Positions 20,028-28,143 of a DNA stretch of 64,000 nucleotides are shown piece by piece. This stretch comes from Confluentibacter sediminis (GTDB lineage Bacteria > Bacteroidota > Bacteroidia > Flavobacteriales > Flavobacteriaceae): contig NZ_QKPO01000001.1 in NCBI RefSeq assembly GCF_003258355.1, positions 124,001-188,000 of the forward strand, read 5' to 3'. The first letter of the stretch is position 1, and the number at the start of each line of letters is the position of its first letter. The translations under genes and the position numbers were made by a program. The notes beneath the pieces were generated by a model. The model was given only the letters and a program-made list of their open reading frames with translations. It did no database searches and was not told the origin of the DNA.

Positions 20028-21599
20028 ATGAGTAAAAAGATATTTGTTCTGTTAATTATTTTTATGAGTTTATCTCTAACGGGCATTATTTTATTGCAAG
20101 CTGATTATATTAAAGATGCAGAATTAAACCAAAGAGAACGTTTTGAGTCTAATGTGAAAAAGACATTAGCAAATGTGTCTAATGCCATCGAAACTAATGA
20201 ATCAGATAGCTATTTTGAGAAGTTTCAAAGTTTAGATAGTGAAAAAAGGATTGATACAGCGATTGTTTCCCAGTTATTTACGTCTCAATTAAATAAAAGT
20301 ACAAATGAAACAATAAATTATACACAAATTATATTAGAAGAAAACTATAAGTATTCTTCGCCGCTCTTTGACATCGGTTTAGATAGTTTTGCTATTAAAA
20401 ACATTATTGGAAGTTCTAAGATAGAGGTTTATAAAAATTCAGATCGATCTGATAAAGATATAAGCAAAACCCCCATTTTGAATATCGTTAATAGCAGTCG
20501 GTTAAGTGAAGCTGAAAGAAACTATTTTGATAAAAATTTAAAAGCTTACTTAAAGACAATACCCATATACAAGCGTGTTTCGCAACAACAAATAGATAGC
20601 TTGCTATCTAAAAAGTTAAAGGAAAATAATGTCGATATTCATTATGAATTCGCTATTTACAGTAACGGTTTAGCGACAAAAGTGCATAGTGATAATTTTG
20701 AAAATAACAAGTTGGATACGTATAGTATACCTGTTTTTTATGATGAAAATAATCAAAGTAATTATATGCTTTTAGTGAATTTTCCAGATGATAGAAAATT
20801 CATTTTTTCATCCATTTCCAGTATGATTATATTGTCTGTTATTTTTACATTTATAATTCTATTGACATATTCTAGCGCTCTGTACCAATTGCTAAAACAG
20901 CGTAAAATATCTGAAATAAAAACAGATTTCATCAATAACATGACGCATGAATTTAAAACCCCTATTGCTACTATAAATTTAGCGTTAGATGCCATAAAGA
21001 ATCCTAAAATAATTGATGATAAAGATAAGGTGCTTCGTTATCTTAATATGATAAAGGAAGAAAACAAGCGCATGCATGCTCAGGTTGAAAATGTATTGAG
21101 AATATCTAAACTAGAAAAGAACGAACTTAACATAAGTAAGGATAAAGTAGATTTACACGACTTAGTAGAGGATGCTTTAACCCATGTAGAGCTTATTGTT
21201 GAAGACAGACAGGGTTATATTAAAACACATTTAGAGGCTTTAAAATCGACCGTGTTGGCAAATGAAACACACTTTACAAATGTGATCGTTAATATATTGG
21301 ATAATGCTATTAAGTATTCTCCAGATGCCCCCAAAATAGATGTTTATACAGAAAATGTAGGAACAAATATTTTATTAAAAATTAAAGATCAAGGTAGTGG
21401 TATGAGTAAAGCAGCTACCAAGCGTGTGTTCGAAAAATTTTATAGGGAACATACAGGAAATATACATAATGTAAAAGGCCATGGGTTAGGTTTAGCCTAT
21501 GTAAAGCGGATTGTAGACGACCATCAAGGTTATGTAAGTGTAGAAAGTGAAAAAGACAAAGGAAGTGTTTTTACCATAAAGCTTCCCTTAATATCATAG
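20028..21599 (+). CDS. Sensor histidine kinase (RprX-like)
   Basis: Membrane sensor kinase of a two-component system. An N-terminal membrane helix (residues about 5-25), a periplasmic sensor region of about 230 residues, and a second helix near residues 262-285 precede the HisKA domain with the phospho-acceptor His in NNMTHEFKTPI (about His307). The ATPase domain has the N box NVIVNILDNAIKYSP, the G1 box IKDQGSGMS and GHGLGLAYVKRI. Layout and the partner at 21605 resemble Bacteroides RprX/RprY. The stimulus is unknown. Confidence 0.93.
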   Translation: MSKKIFVLLIIFMSLSLTGIILLQADYIKDAELNQRERFESNVKKTLANVSNAIETNESDSYFEKFQSLDSEKRIDTAIVSQLFTSQLNKSTNETINYTQIILEENYKYSSPLFDIGLDSFAIKNIIGSSKIEVYKNSDRSDKDISKTPILNIVNSSRLSEAERNYFDKNLKAYLKTIPIYKRVSQQQIDSLLSKKLKENNVDIHYEFAIYSNGLATKVHSDNFENNKLDTYSIPVFYDENNQSNYMLLVNFPDDRKFIFSSISSMIILSVIFTFIILLTYSSALYQLLKQRKISEIKTDFINNMTHEFKTPIATINLALDAIKNPKIIDDKDKVLRYLNMIKEENKRMHAQVENVLRISKLEKNELNISKDKVDLHDLVEDALTHVELIVEDRQGYIKTHLEALKSTVLANETHFTNVIVNILDNAIKYSPDAPKIDVYTENVGTNILLKIKDQGSGMSKAATKRVFEKFYREHTGNIHNVKGHGLGLAYVKRIVDDHQGYVSVESEKDKGSVFTIKLPLIS

Positions 21600-21604
21600 A
21601 AACT

Positions 21605-22306
21605 ATGGAAGAACAAAAAAAGAAAATTTTATTAGTTGAAGACGATCCAAATTTCGGAACCGTTCTTAAAGATTATTTAATGATGAATGATTATGATGTT
21701 GTTCATGCAAAAAATGGTATGGAAGGTTTTGAAAAGTTTAAGAAAGACGATTTCGATTTGTGCATTTTAGATGTTATGATGCCTTATAAAGATGGGTTTA
21801 CTTTAGCCAAAGAAATAAAAGAGAAAAATGCCGATGTGCCTATTGTATTCTTAACGGCAAAGGCCATGAAAGAAGACGTTTTAAAAGGCTATAAAGTTGG
21901 TGCAGACGATTATTTGAATAAACCCTTTGATAGTGAAGTGCTTTTAATGAAAATTAAAGCCATTATTCAACGCAAAGCCACAGAAACCGTTTCTGATAGT
22001 AAACAGTTTGAATTTAAAATTGGAGGTTTTGATTTGAATTCCAAACTACGTTTTTTACGTTATAAAGGAGGGGAGGCTATTAAATTATCTCCAAAAGAAA
22101 ACGAATTGTTACGTTTGTTAGCCTTACATGAAAACGATTTAATGCCGCGTGAATTGGCACTTACCAAAATTTGGAGGGACGATAATTATTTTACTTCTCG
22201 TAGTATGGACGTTTATATTGCCAAATTACGAAAGTATTTAAAACTAGATGAAAACGTAGAAATACTAAACATACACGGAGAAGGCTTTAGATTGGTTGTT
22301 AACTAA
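21605..22306 (+). CDS. OmpR-family response regulator (RprY-like)
   Basis: DNA-binding partner of the kinase 5 bases upstream. The receiver domain has the acidic pair LLVEDDPNFG, the phospho-acceptor Asp in ILDVMMPYKDG, FLTAKA and the Lys of LNKPFDSEV. A winged-helix effector domain follows (LSPKENELLRLLALH, SRSMDVYIAKLRKYL, NIHGEGFRLV). 233 residues is normal for the OmpR/PhoB family. A terminator lies 22 bases beyond the stop. Confidence 0.94.
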   Translation: MEEQKKKILLVEDDPNFGTVLKDYLMMNDYDVVHAKNGMEGFEKFKKDDFDLCILDVMMPYKDGFTLAKEIKEKNADVPIVFLTAKAMKEDVLKGYKVGADDYLNKPFDSEVLLMKIKAIIQRKATETVSDSKQFEFKIGGFDLNSKLRFLRYKGGEAIKLSPKENELLRLLALHENDLMPRELALTKIWRDDNYFTSRSMDVYIAKLRKYLKLDENVEILNIHGEGFRLVVN

Positions 22307-22328
22307 TTTAAAGATTTACCTAGAATTA

Positions 22329-22354
22329 AAGCCAGCTTAATAGCTGGCTTTTTT
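22329..22354 (+). terminator. Rho-independent terminator after the response regulator
   Basis: Stem AAGCCAGC/GCTGGCTT with a TTAATA loop, ending in a run of T. Confidence 0.85.
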
Positions 22355-22414
22355 ATGCTGTTATTTAATGAAAATTTTAAAGGTTTGTAGGCAATTATTA
22401 TAACCTTCCCATAA

Positions 22415-22678
22415 CTCTCTTTTATTGAAATTTGTTCACATTATGGATTTATGCCCAATGTTGTTCACCAATCAAATAATATCAATTCTATAATTCAATT
22501 GGTCAGAAATGGTTTAGGTATTTCTATTGTGCCAAGTAGTTTGAAAAAGATTCATATATATCTAGAATTATCATTTTTAGATTTAGATAATAATTTTTCA
22601 ACCGATGTTTTGCTGGCAACACATTATAGCGATGAATCAGAAAGTACATATTCTGCGATTTCGTTTTTATTGGTTTAA
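22415..22678 (+). pseudogene. Remnant of a LysR-type regulator (C-terminal end only)
   Basis: An open frame whose translation fits the last 85 or so residues of a LysR substrate-binding domain: EICSHYGFMPNVVHQ, then IIQLVRNGLGISIVPSSLKK. The frame is open from 22415 and has an in-frame stop just upstream, so the helix-turn-helix and about 200 residues are missing. No start with a convincing context precedes the homologous part; the first ATG (22451) falls mid-domain. I read it as a decayed gene, not a small functional protein. Apart from the terminator, nothing else was found in the gap 22307-22781. Confidence 0.75.
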
Positions 22679-22781
22679 TCTGGAGCTTACGCATAACTTT
22701 AATTATATAAAAACATTTTAATTGGTTTATACCAGAATTAAAACAAAAATGTAGAAGATTTTAATATAGTATTGAGGTTTA

Positions 22782-23438
22782 TCACATTCTATGAATCAAC
22801 CATTCTTTAAATTGATAAAAATTTTGTGGTGCTACACCATGCCCCACAGGAAATTCAGAATAAGTATATTTAATATTTAGGGCTTTTAAAAACGGAGCAG
22901 TTTGTCTAGCCCAATCCACAGGAATTACTTGGTCTACACTACCATGGGAACAATAAAAATCGAGATTAGAATAGTCTTTGGTTTCAAGATTTTTAGGAAA
23001 AATATCTTTATTTATATAACCACTTAAGGCCATAATATTTTTTACTTTTTGAGGATAAGTTAAAGCTACCGCATAACTTAAAATAGCTCCTTGACTAAAT
23101 CCTAACAGATTTACCTTATTTTTATCTACAGGGTAATGATTAACCGTTTCATCAATAAATTTAGCTATTAAATCTCTGGATGCTTTGGCTTGTTCATTAT
23201 CACTCCATTTCCCTTTTTCAGCATCAAAATTGATGGCATACCAAGCGTTTCCGTAAGGTTGCATTTCATAAGGAGCTCTAACAGAAACTATAAAAAGTTC
23301 TTTGGGTAATTCACTAGCAAACGAAAACAAATCATTTTCATCACTGCCGTAGCCATGCAGTAATATTAATAGTGGAGCGTTTTCAGGTAATATTGATTTT
23401 CTAACAATGTGATATAACGATGGCGAGGAATGACTCAT
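22782..23438 (-). CDS. Alpha/beta hydrolase, phospholipase/carboxylesterase family
   Basis: Cytoplasmic serine esterase of the YpfH/carboxylesterase 2 type. The oxyanion region reads LLILLHGYGSDENDL, the nucleophile elbow is LLGFSQGAILSY (G-F-S-Q-G), the acid lies near HGSVDQVIPVDWA, and the catalytic His is in FPVGHGV. 218 residues is the usual size. It is the last gene of a minus-strand operon starting with the BatA-domain gene; its start overlaps the preceding stop by one base (TAATG). Confidence 0.92.
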   Translation of the reverse strand: MSHSSPSLYHIVRKSILPENAPLLILLHGYGSDENDLFSFASELPKELFIVSVRAPYEMQPYGNAWYAINFDAEKGKWSDNEQAKASRDLIAKFIDETVNHYPVDKNKVNLLGFSQGAILSYAVALTYPQKVKNIMALSGYINKDIFPKNLETKDYSNLDFYCSHGSVDQVIPVDWARQTAPFLKALNIKYTYSEFPVGHGVAPQNFYQFKEWLIHRM

Positions 23439-23776
23439 TAATTAGCGAAATTTTTAAATAATTTTTGATAAAATGTACCCAATAATGGAACGGCTTGTGT
23501 TTTTCTATTCAATGCGGTTATAAATCCGTAAATAAAAAGAACAGCAAAAAATACATAAAAACTGGAGGTTACCAGCCAACTATCAAAATTTCCTATCATA
23601 TAACCAAGGGCGTAAAACGTAAGCCATAGGCCTAAAGATTGCCTGATGTGAAAACCGGCAAAAGCACTTTTATTTTCTTCTTCATTATTCAAATAGTATG
23701 CAATGATAACGCCTATAATAGTTAAATAACTAATAATGGCATTTTTACGTCCCTTTTCAATTTCCTGTTCTGTCAT
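23438..23776 (-). CDS. Small membrane protein, DUF4870-like
   Basis: A 112-residue protein with three predicted membrane helices. The central FAGFHIRQSLGLWL resembles the conserved region of DUF4870-type proteins (KSxFxxFHxRQALxL). The function is unknown. It sits between the dihydroorotase-like gene and the esterase, overlapping both by 1 to 4 bases, so it belongs to the same operon. Confidence 0.78.
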   Translation of the reverse strand: MTEQEIEKGRKNAIISYLTIIGVIIAYYLNNEEENKSAFAGFHIRQSLGLWLTFYALGYMIGNFDSWLVTSSFYVFFAVLFIYGFITALNRKTQAVPLLGTFYQKLFKNFAN

Positions 23777-25029
23777 GACTTTATTACTACTTGATTATTC
23801 GAAATGATTCCGTAAACGGTTCCTTTTAAAGATTCATTTTCAAAAATGCTGTTTTTTGATTTTGATAAAATATTTTTTGTAGAAAATGTATATTTTGTAT
23901 CAGGATTAAATAGTGTAATATTTGTTGTATTACCAATATTTATTGGGGTTTGCTCTAAACCAAATCTAGATTTCCCTTTAGTTAAAATATCGATGGTTTT
24001 CTTTAAAGTGAAAATGGTTTGTAAGGCACCAAAAGCACTTTCTAGGCCTACAGTTCCGTAAGCGGCATAATCGAATTCAATCTTTTTATGTTCAATGTCC
24101 ATTGGGTTATGGTCACTGGTTACCATATCGATCGTGCCATCTTTTAAGCCTTCAATTAAGGCATCAATATCTTTCTGCGTTCTTAATGGTGGCAATACTT
24201 TAAAATGCGTGTTAAAGTCGGTTAAAACGTTATCTGTAAAATATAGATTATGAATGGCAACACTACAAGTAACATCCAGTTTTTTCTTTTTCGCTTCGCG
24301 AATCAATGCTACCGATGTTGCAGACGATATGGTTGGGATATGCAATTTTCCGCCTGTATATTCCAGTAAAAATAAATCGCGCGCTACTTGTAATTCTTCG
24401 GCTAGGGTTGGATTTCCTTTTAAACCTAACGAGGTGCTAGTTATATTTTCATTCATAACGCCTGCGCCAGAAATTTTGCTTTCCTGTGGAAAAGAAAAAA
24501 CCAAACCACCAAAATTCATGGCATATTGTAAGGCAATCTTCAACAGATTAGGATTGCTAACCGGTTTTTGGTAATCGTAAAAAGCCACCGCACCAGCGCT
24601 AGTCATGTCATACAATTCTGCTAAATCTTCACTCTTTCCATCTTTGGTTAAAGCGCCAATAGGCAATAATGTAACTGGACTGTTCTTGGCTTTGGCTTTT
24701 ACAAATTCAATGTCAGAACTCGTATCTAAAACAGGATGCGTGTTAGCATTCATTGCAACTGCTGTAAATCCTGATGCGGCTGCCGTTTTAAGTCCATTCG
24801 CAATGGTGTCGCGTTCTTCAAAACCAGGTTCACCAAAACACACACTACTGTCAAACCAACCTTGCGATATATGAAGGTTTTCTAATGAGATTTCTTGATA
24901 GTTTTTTGGGTTTTTTAAGTTATTTCCAATGTTGGTGATAACACCGTTTTCAATTAATAGGTCTTGAGTAGAATTATGAAACTCACTTTTAGGATCAATA
25001 ATTGTTGCAGACTTTATAAGTGTGTTCAT
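23773..25029 (-). CDS. Dihydroorotase-like protein lacking key metal ligands
   Basis: A 418-residue protein with the full amidohydrolase/dihydroorotase sequence pattern (GEPGFEERDTIANGL, FKVLPPLRTQKDIDALIEG). Several metal and substrate residues are missing: the D-x-H-x-H-x-R segment reads DSSVCFG (both His and the Arg replaced, residues 60-66), the HVS-type His is replaced in LHIPTISS, and the end of the DHAPH motif reads DHNPM. It may be a non-catalytic partner, as known for PyrC' of Pseudomonas aspartate transcarbamoylase, or have another activity. It overlaps its operon neighbours by 4 bases on each side. Confidence 0.85.
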   Translation of the reverse strand: MNTLIKSATIIDPKSEFHNSTQDLLIENGVITNIGNNLKNPKNYQEISLENLHISQGWFDSSVCFGEPGFEERDTIANGLKTAAASGFTAVAMNANTHPVLDTSSDIEFVKAKAKNSPVTLLPIGALTKDGKSEDLAELYDMTSAGAVAFYDYQKPVSNPNLLKIALQYAMNFGGLVFSFPQESKISGAGVMNENITSTSLGLKGNPTLAEELQVARDLFLLEYTGGKLHIPTISSATSVALIREAKKKKLDVTCSVAIHNLYFTDNVLTDFNTHFKVLPPLRTQKDIDALIEGLKDGTIDMVTSDHNPMDIEHKKIEFDYAAYGTVGLESAFGALQTIFTLKKTIDILTKGKSRFGLEQTPINIGNTTNITLFNPDTKYTFSTKNILSKSKNSIFENESLKGTVYGIISNNQVVIKS

Positions 25030-26954
25030 TTAAAGTATTTTAAGATGAGCATTTCAATAATCAATAACACTAGTGCAAAAATAGCAAACCATTTCCATAA
25101 GGCATTAACATTTGTGTCACTTTTTATAACATCAAAACTATCGGTTATAGAATTGCTATGTGTTATGTTTTTTAAATTTGAAATGTCTTGATAAATCAAT
25201 TCGCTGTCGGCTCTGTTATAATTATAGCTTACATTTTGCAAACTTTCATTTTTGCTTCTTAGAGTGTAAATACCAGACATAGAAGGCACTTCAATTGTGT
25301 TTATAGAAACTTTATTATTAAAATACTGTTGTTTAGGAATGATGTTTACATCAGCATGCACCATTGATAAAATATCGTCTTGATTTAAGTGAACATTCAC
25401 ATCAAAACTATTGTCATTTCCAATAGTATAATAAATAACAGGGACTTTAAAACTGCTTTTCGCCATGTTGTATAATGTGGGTACTATTAAAGGCGAATTT
25501 TTAAAATTAGAATGGTCGTCATTTAAAGCAGAAGTAAATATAAAAGCATTTTTATTCTGAAGTAAAAAGGGTTTGCCATCTTCATATTGTAAAATAAAAG
25601 AACCGCCTGTATTTGATATATTATAAAAACTATTTGTTTGTGGATATTGAAAGTTTTTAACTTCTTTTTCAAACACACCATTGTTGTATAAAGGATGTGA
25701 ATAATTAATGTTGGTGATGTGTTTTTTAGTTTGAGTTATATCCTTGAAAGTGGTATTGAAACTTTGTAATAAATCGCTATATGAAGCCGTAGCCATATCT
25801 TTAGATGGCGGAATAACAACTACATAACCACCTTGGTTAGTAAAGGTTTTTAATACAGAAACCAATGTGTTTGGAATCGTTTTAAGTTCGTTTAAAATAA
25901 TCAGATTTTGTTTTTCTAAATCATTGAAATTTAATTGATCTTCGGTTGTAGAGGTGTAATTAAATTCGTCTTCTGTATAAATGCGTTTTAAAAAGGAATC
26001 ATTTTCGGCATTAATGCTTAAAACATTTATTTTTTCAACTTTATTAATATTAAAAAATAGGTTGTTATCGTATTGTAAATTAGCATCCTCAATACTTATT
26101 TTACCATTAATAATACGGTTTGTTGGTATTGAAAATATAGTTTTGGTTTCATTATTAAGAGAGACAGACGTTTTTGCAATTAGTAAATCATCGTTGTACA
26201 ATGAAACTGGTAAATTTTCTATGGATGTTCCTGAGTGTTTTAACAGGACAGTAAGTTCATAATTAGAAGCAGTCGTGTTAGAAATATAGACGCTATCTAT
26301 AGACACATTATTAATGTTTACAGGTTTAAGTTGAACAGCGAGTATGTTGGTAAGCGAGTCTTTTTCTGGATTGAAATTGGAGTTTTGTTGTTGGAAATCT
26401 GAAATAAAAACAATGTTTTTTAAACGATTTTTGTCTTTACTGAAAAGGGTTTGGCTTTTTAATAGAATGGCTTCATAAGACATAGACTTGGCCGAATAAT
26501 CAAGCTGAAGCAAGTCGTTCTTAATAGCTTTTATTGTGGTATTTTTATACGTATTATCGTTTGTAATTAAAGAAATCCTATTGTTTTCAGGAACATTGGT
26601 TATAATATCCTGAACGGCACGTTTTAAAAGCTCGCCTTGATCCCCTTTAGCTTGCATGCTAAAGGAATTATCTAAATAAATTACGGTTTCACTTACGGTT
26701 TTAAATGCATTGGTTTTTGCTATAAATGGTTGGGCGAAGGCTAGAATGATACAAGCCAGTAACAACAATCTGGTTAATAAGGTTAACCACTTTTTCAATT
26801 GAGAACTTTTACGTGTTTGTAACGTCACTTCTTTTAAAAAAGCGACGTTTGTAAATGCTTCTTTTTGAAATTTACGTAATTGGAATAAGTGAACAATAAT
26901 AGGAATTAGCAGTAAAAGTAGAGCGTAAAGAAGTTCTGGGTGTTTAAACTGCAT
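25026..26954 (-). CDS. BatA-domain membrane protein with vWA-like region
   Basis: A 642-residue inner membrane protein. The N-terminus has the double-helix BatA domain (MQFKHPELLYALLLLLIPI and a second helix near residue 60), followed by a von Willebrand A-like region beginning VIYLDNSFSMQAKGD, a long periplasmic part, and a C-terminal membrane helix (WKWFAIFALVLLIIEMLIL). Such proteins occur across Bacteroidota near aerotolerance (Bat) genes, but the function is not proven. It heads the four-gene operon down to 22782. Confidence 0.88.
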   Translation of the reverse strand: MQFKHPELLYALLLLLIPIIVHLFQLRKFQKEAFTNVAFLKEVTLQTRKSSQLKKWLTLLTRLLLLACIILAFAQPFIAKTNAFKTVSETVIYLDNSFSMQAKGDQGELLKRAVQDIITNVPENNRISLITNDNTYKNTTIKAIKNDLLQLDYSAKSMSYEAILLKSQTLFSKDKNRLKNIVFISDFQQQNSNFNPEKDSLTNILAVQLKPVNINNVSIDSVYISNTTASNYELTVLLKHSGTSIENLPVSLYNDDLLIAKTSVSLNNETKTIFSIPTNRIINGKISIEDANLQYDNNLFFNINKVEKINVLSINAENDSFLKRIYTEDEFNYTSTTEDQLNFNDLEKQNLIILNELKTIPNTLVSVLKTFTNQGGYVVVIPPSKDMATASYSDLLQSFNTTFKDITQTKKHITNINYSHPLYNNGVFEKEVKNFQYPQTNSFYNISNTGGSFILQYEDGKPFLLQNKNAFIFTSALNDDHSNFKNSPLIVPTLYNMAKSSFKVPVIYYTIGNDNSFDVNVHLNQDDILSMVHADVNIIPKQQYFNNKVSINTIEVPSMSGIYTLRSKNESLQNVSYNYNRADSELIYQDISNLKNITHSNSITDSFDVIKSDTNVNALWKWFAIFALVLLIIEMLILKYFK

Positions 26955-26970
26955 TTCGTTTTAGATTTGT

Positions 26971-26978
26971 CAAAACTA
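26971..26978 (-). promoter_or_regulatory. -7 promoter box for the BatA operon
   Basis: The minus strand reads TAGTTTTG, matching TAnnTTTG, 16 bases before the ATG. No good -33 element was recognised. Confidence 0.5.
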
Positions 26979-27050
26979 CATATTTTTTTTTATTATTGAA
27001 TACAATGGAAAATAATTTCCTTGGTTATTTGATCACACAATATATGTGCA

Positions 27051-28058
27051 TTAACAAAAGAAAACATAATTTTCAGTTGGCTTTAAGTGTAATGTATTCA
27101 AATATGTTCTAATCTTCATTTGAGATGTTCTATTGGCTACGGTGATGATAGTTTGCGGATTTTCAATAGTTTTTAAAACCTCAAAACCCTTTAATTCCTT
27201 TCCGTAAATATCTTTGCCGATTTTTTTGGGATTATTACAAATCCATTCGAAATCGATTCCTTTTTCTATTAATATTTTTGCTGTTAATTTTCCTTTGGTG
27301 CCAGCACCCCAAATAGTAAGTGTTTTATTCTTGTTATAATCAATATCTAAAAAATAATGGATTTTTATTGGTGTAAAATGGTTTTGTGCGTAATGAATGT
27401 GGGTTCTGGAAGTCCGTGTACTATAATCGCGCCAATAATGCAAAACATTATGGCAAGGAATACATTTAAAATGGTGTTTATAAAACCGAAATGTTAAATC
27501 ATAATCTTCTGGATATATATTTGAATTAAAGGCACCACAAGCCACTAAATCATCTCTATGAATCATCCAGCAAGGTGAAGGAATGACACATTCTTTATAG
27601 ATTTCAGAATAATTATCACCAGTTTGAGTTAGTTTATTTAACCAATCTTCATAAGTTTTATAACCCTCTTGAATGCCTTCATCTGAAAAATATTTCACCA
27701 AACCCACGGCAACATGTCCTGTTCCGTAGGTAATTAAATTATTAGCCAATATGGCGAGTTTATTGGGGTGCATGATATCATCACTATCCATTCTTGTAAT
27801 AAAATCGCCTGTACTATTTTCAAATGCTAATCTTAACGCATCAATAATGCCGTTTCCAGTGTTTTTAAAAAGTTTTATCCGGTCGTCTTTTAAGGAAAAT
27901 AATTCAACTAGTGAAAAACTAGAGTCTGTTGAGCCATCATCAACTATTAGAAGCTCCCAATTTTTGTAGGTTTGAATTAAAATAGACTCTAAACAGTCTG
28001 TAAGATAAATTTCTGTATTTTTGAACGGAATAAGAATACTTATTAAAGGCTGTTGCAT
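27051..28058 (-). CDS. Family 2 glycosyltransferase
   Basis: GT-A glycosyltransferase. N-terminal motifs: ISILIPFKNTEIYLTDCLES, LLIVDDGSTDSS, and the metal-binding DxD in FITRMDSDDIMHP; then PEDYDLTFRFYKH. The C-terminal part (residues about 240-335) contains TIWGAGTKGKLTAKILIEKG, which resembles a nucleotide-binding Rossmann strand and is unusual for a plain GT2, so it may be a two-domain protein. No membrane segment is seen. It stands alone on this strand, divergent from the M61 peptidase. Confidence 0.9.
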   Translation of the reverse strand: MQQPLISILIPFKNTEIYLTDCLESILIQTYKNWELLIVDDGSTDSSFSLVELFSLKDDRIKLFKNTGNGIIDALRLAFENSTGDFITRMDSDDIMHPNKLAILANNLITYGTGHVAVGLVKYFSDEGIQEGYKTYEDWLNKLTQTGDNYSEIYKECVIPSPCWMIHRDDLVACGAFNSNIYPEDYDLTFRFYKHHFKCIPCHNVLHYWRDYSTRTSRTHIHYAQNHFTPIKIHYFLDIDYNKNKTLTIWGAGTKGKLTAKILIEKGIDFEWICNNPKKIGKDIYGKELKGFEVLKTIENPQTIITVANRTSQMKIRTYLNTLHLKPTENYVFFC

Positions 28059-28143
28059 GGTGCTAATTTAACATAACCTTGTGAAAGGGACGTGCAACAT
28101 AATCTTAATTTTAGCGTCAATTTAAAGATTTTAAAAAAATTAC

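Noticed and set aside
22451-22678. Short intact gene instead of a LysR remnant
   Set aside because: The homologous text starts upstream of this ATG and stops mid-domain; a complete regulator is not possible.
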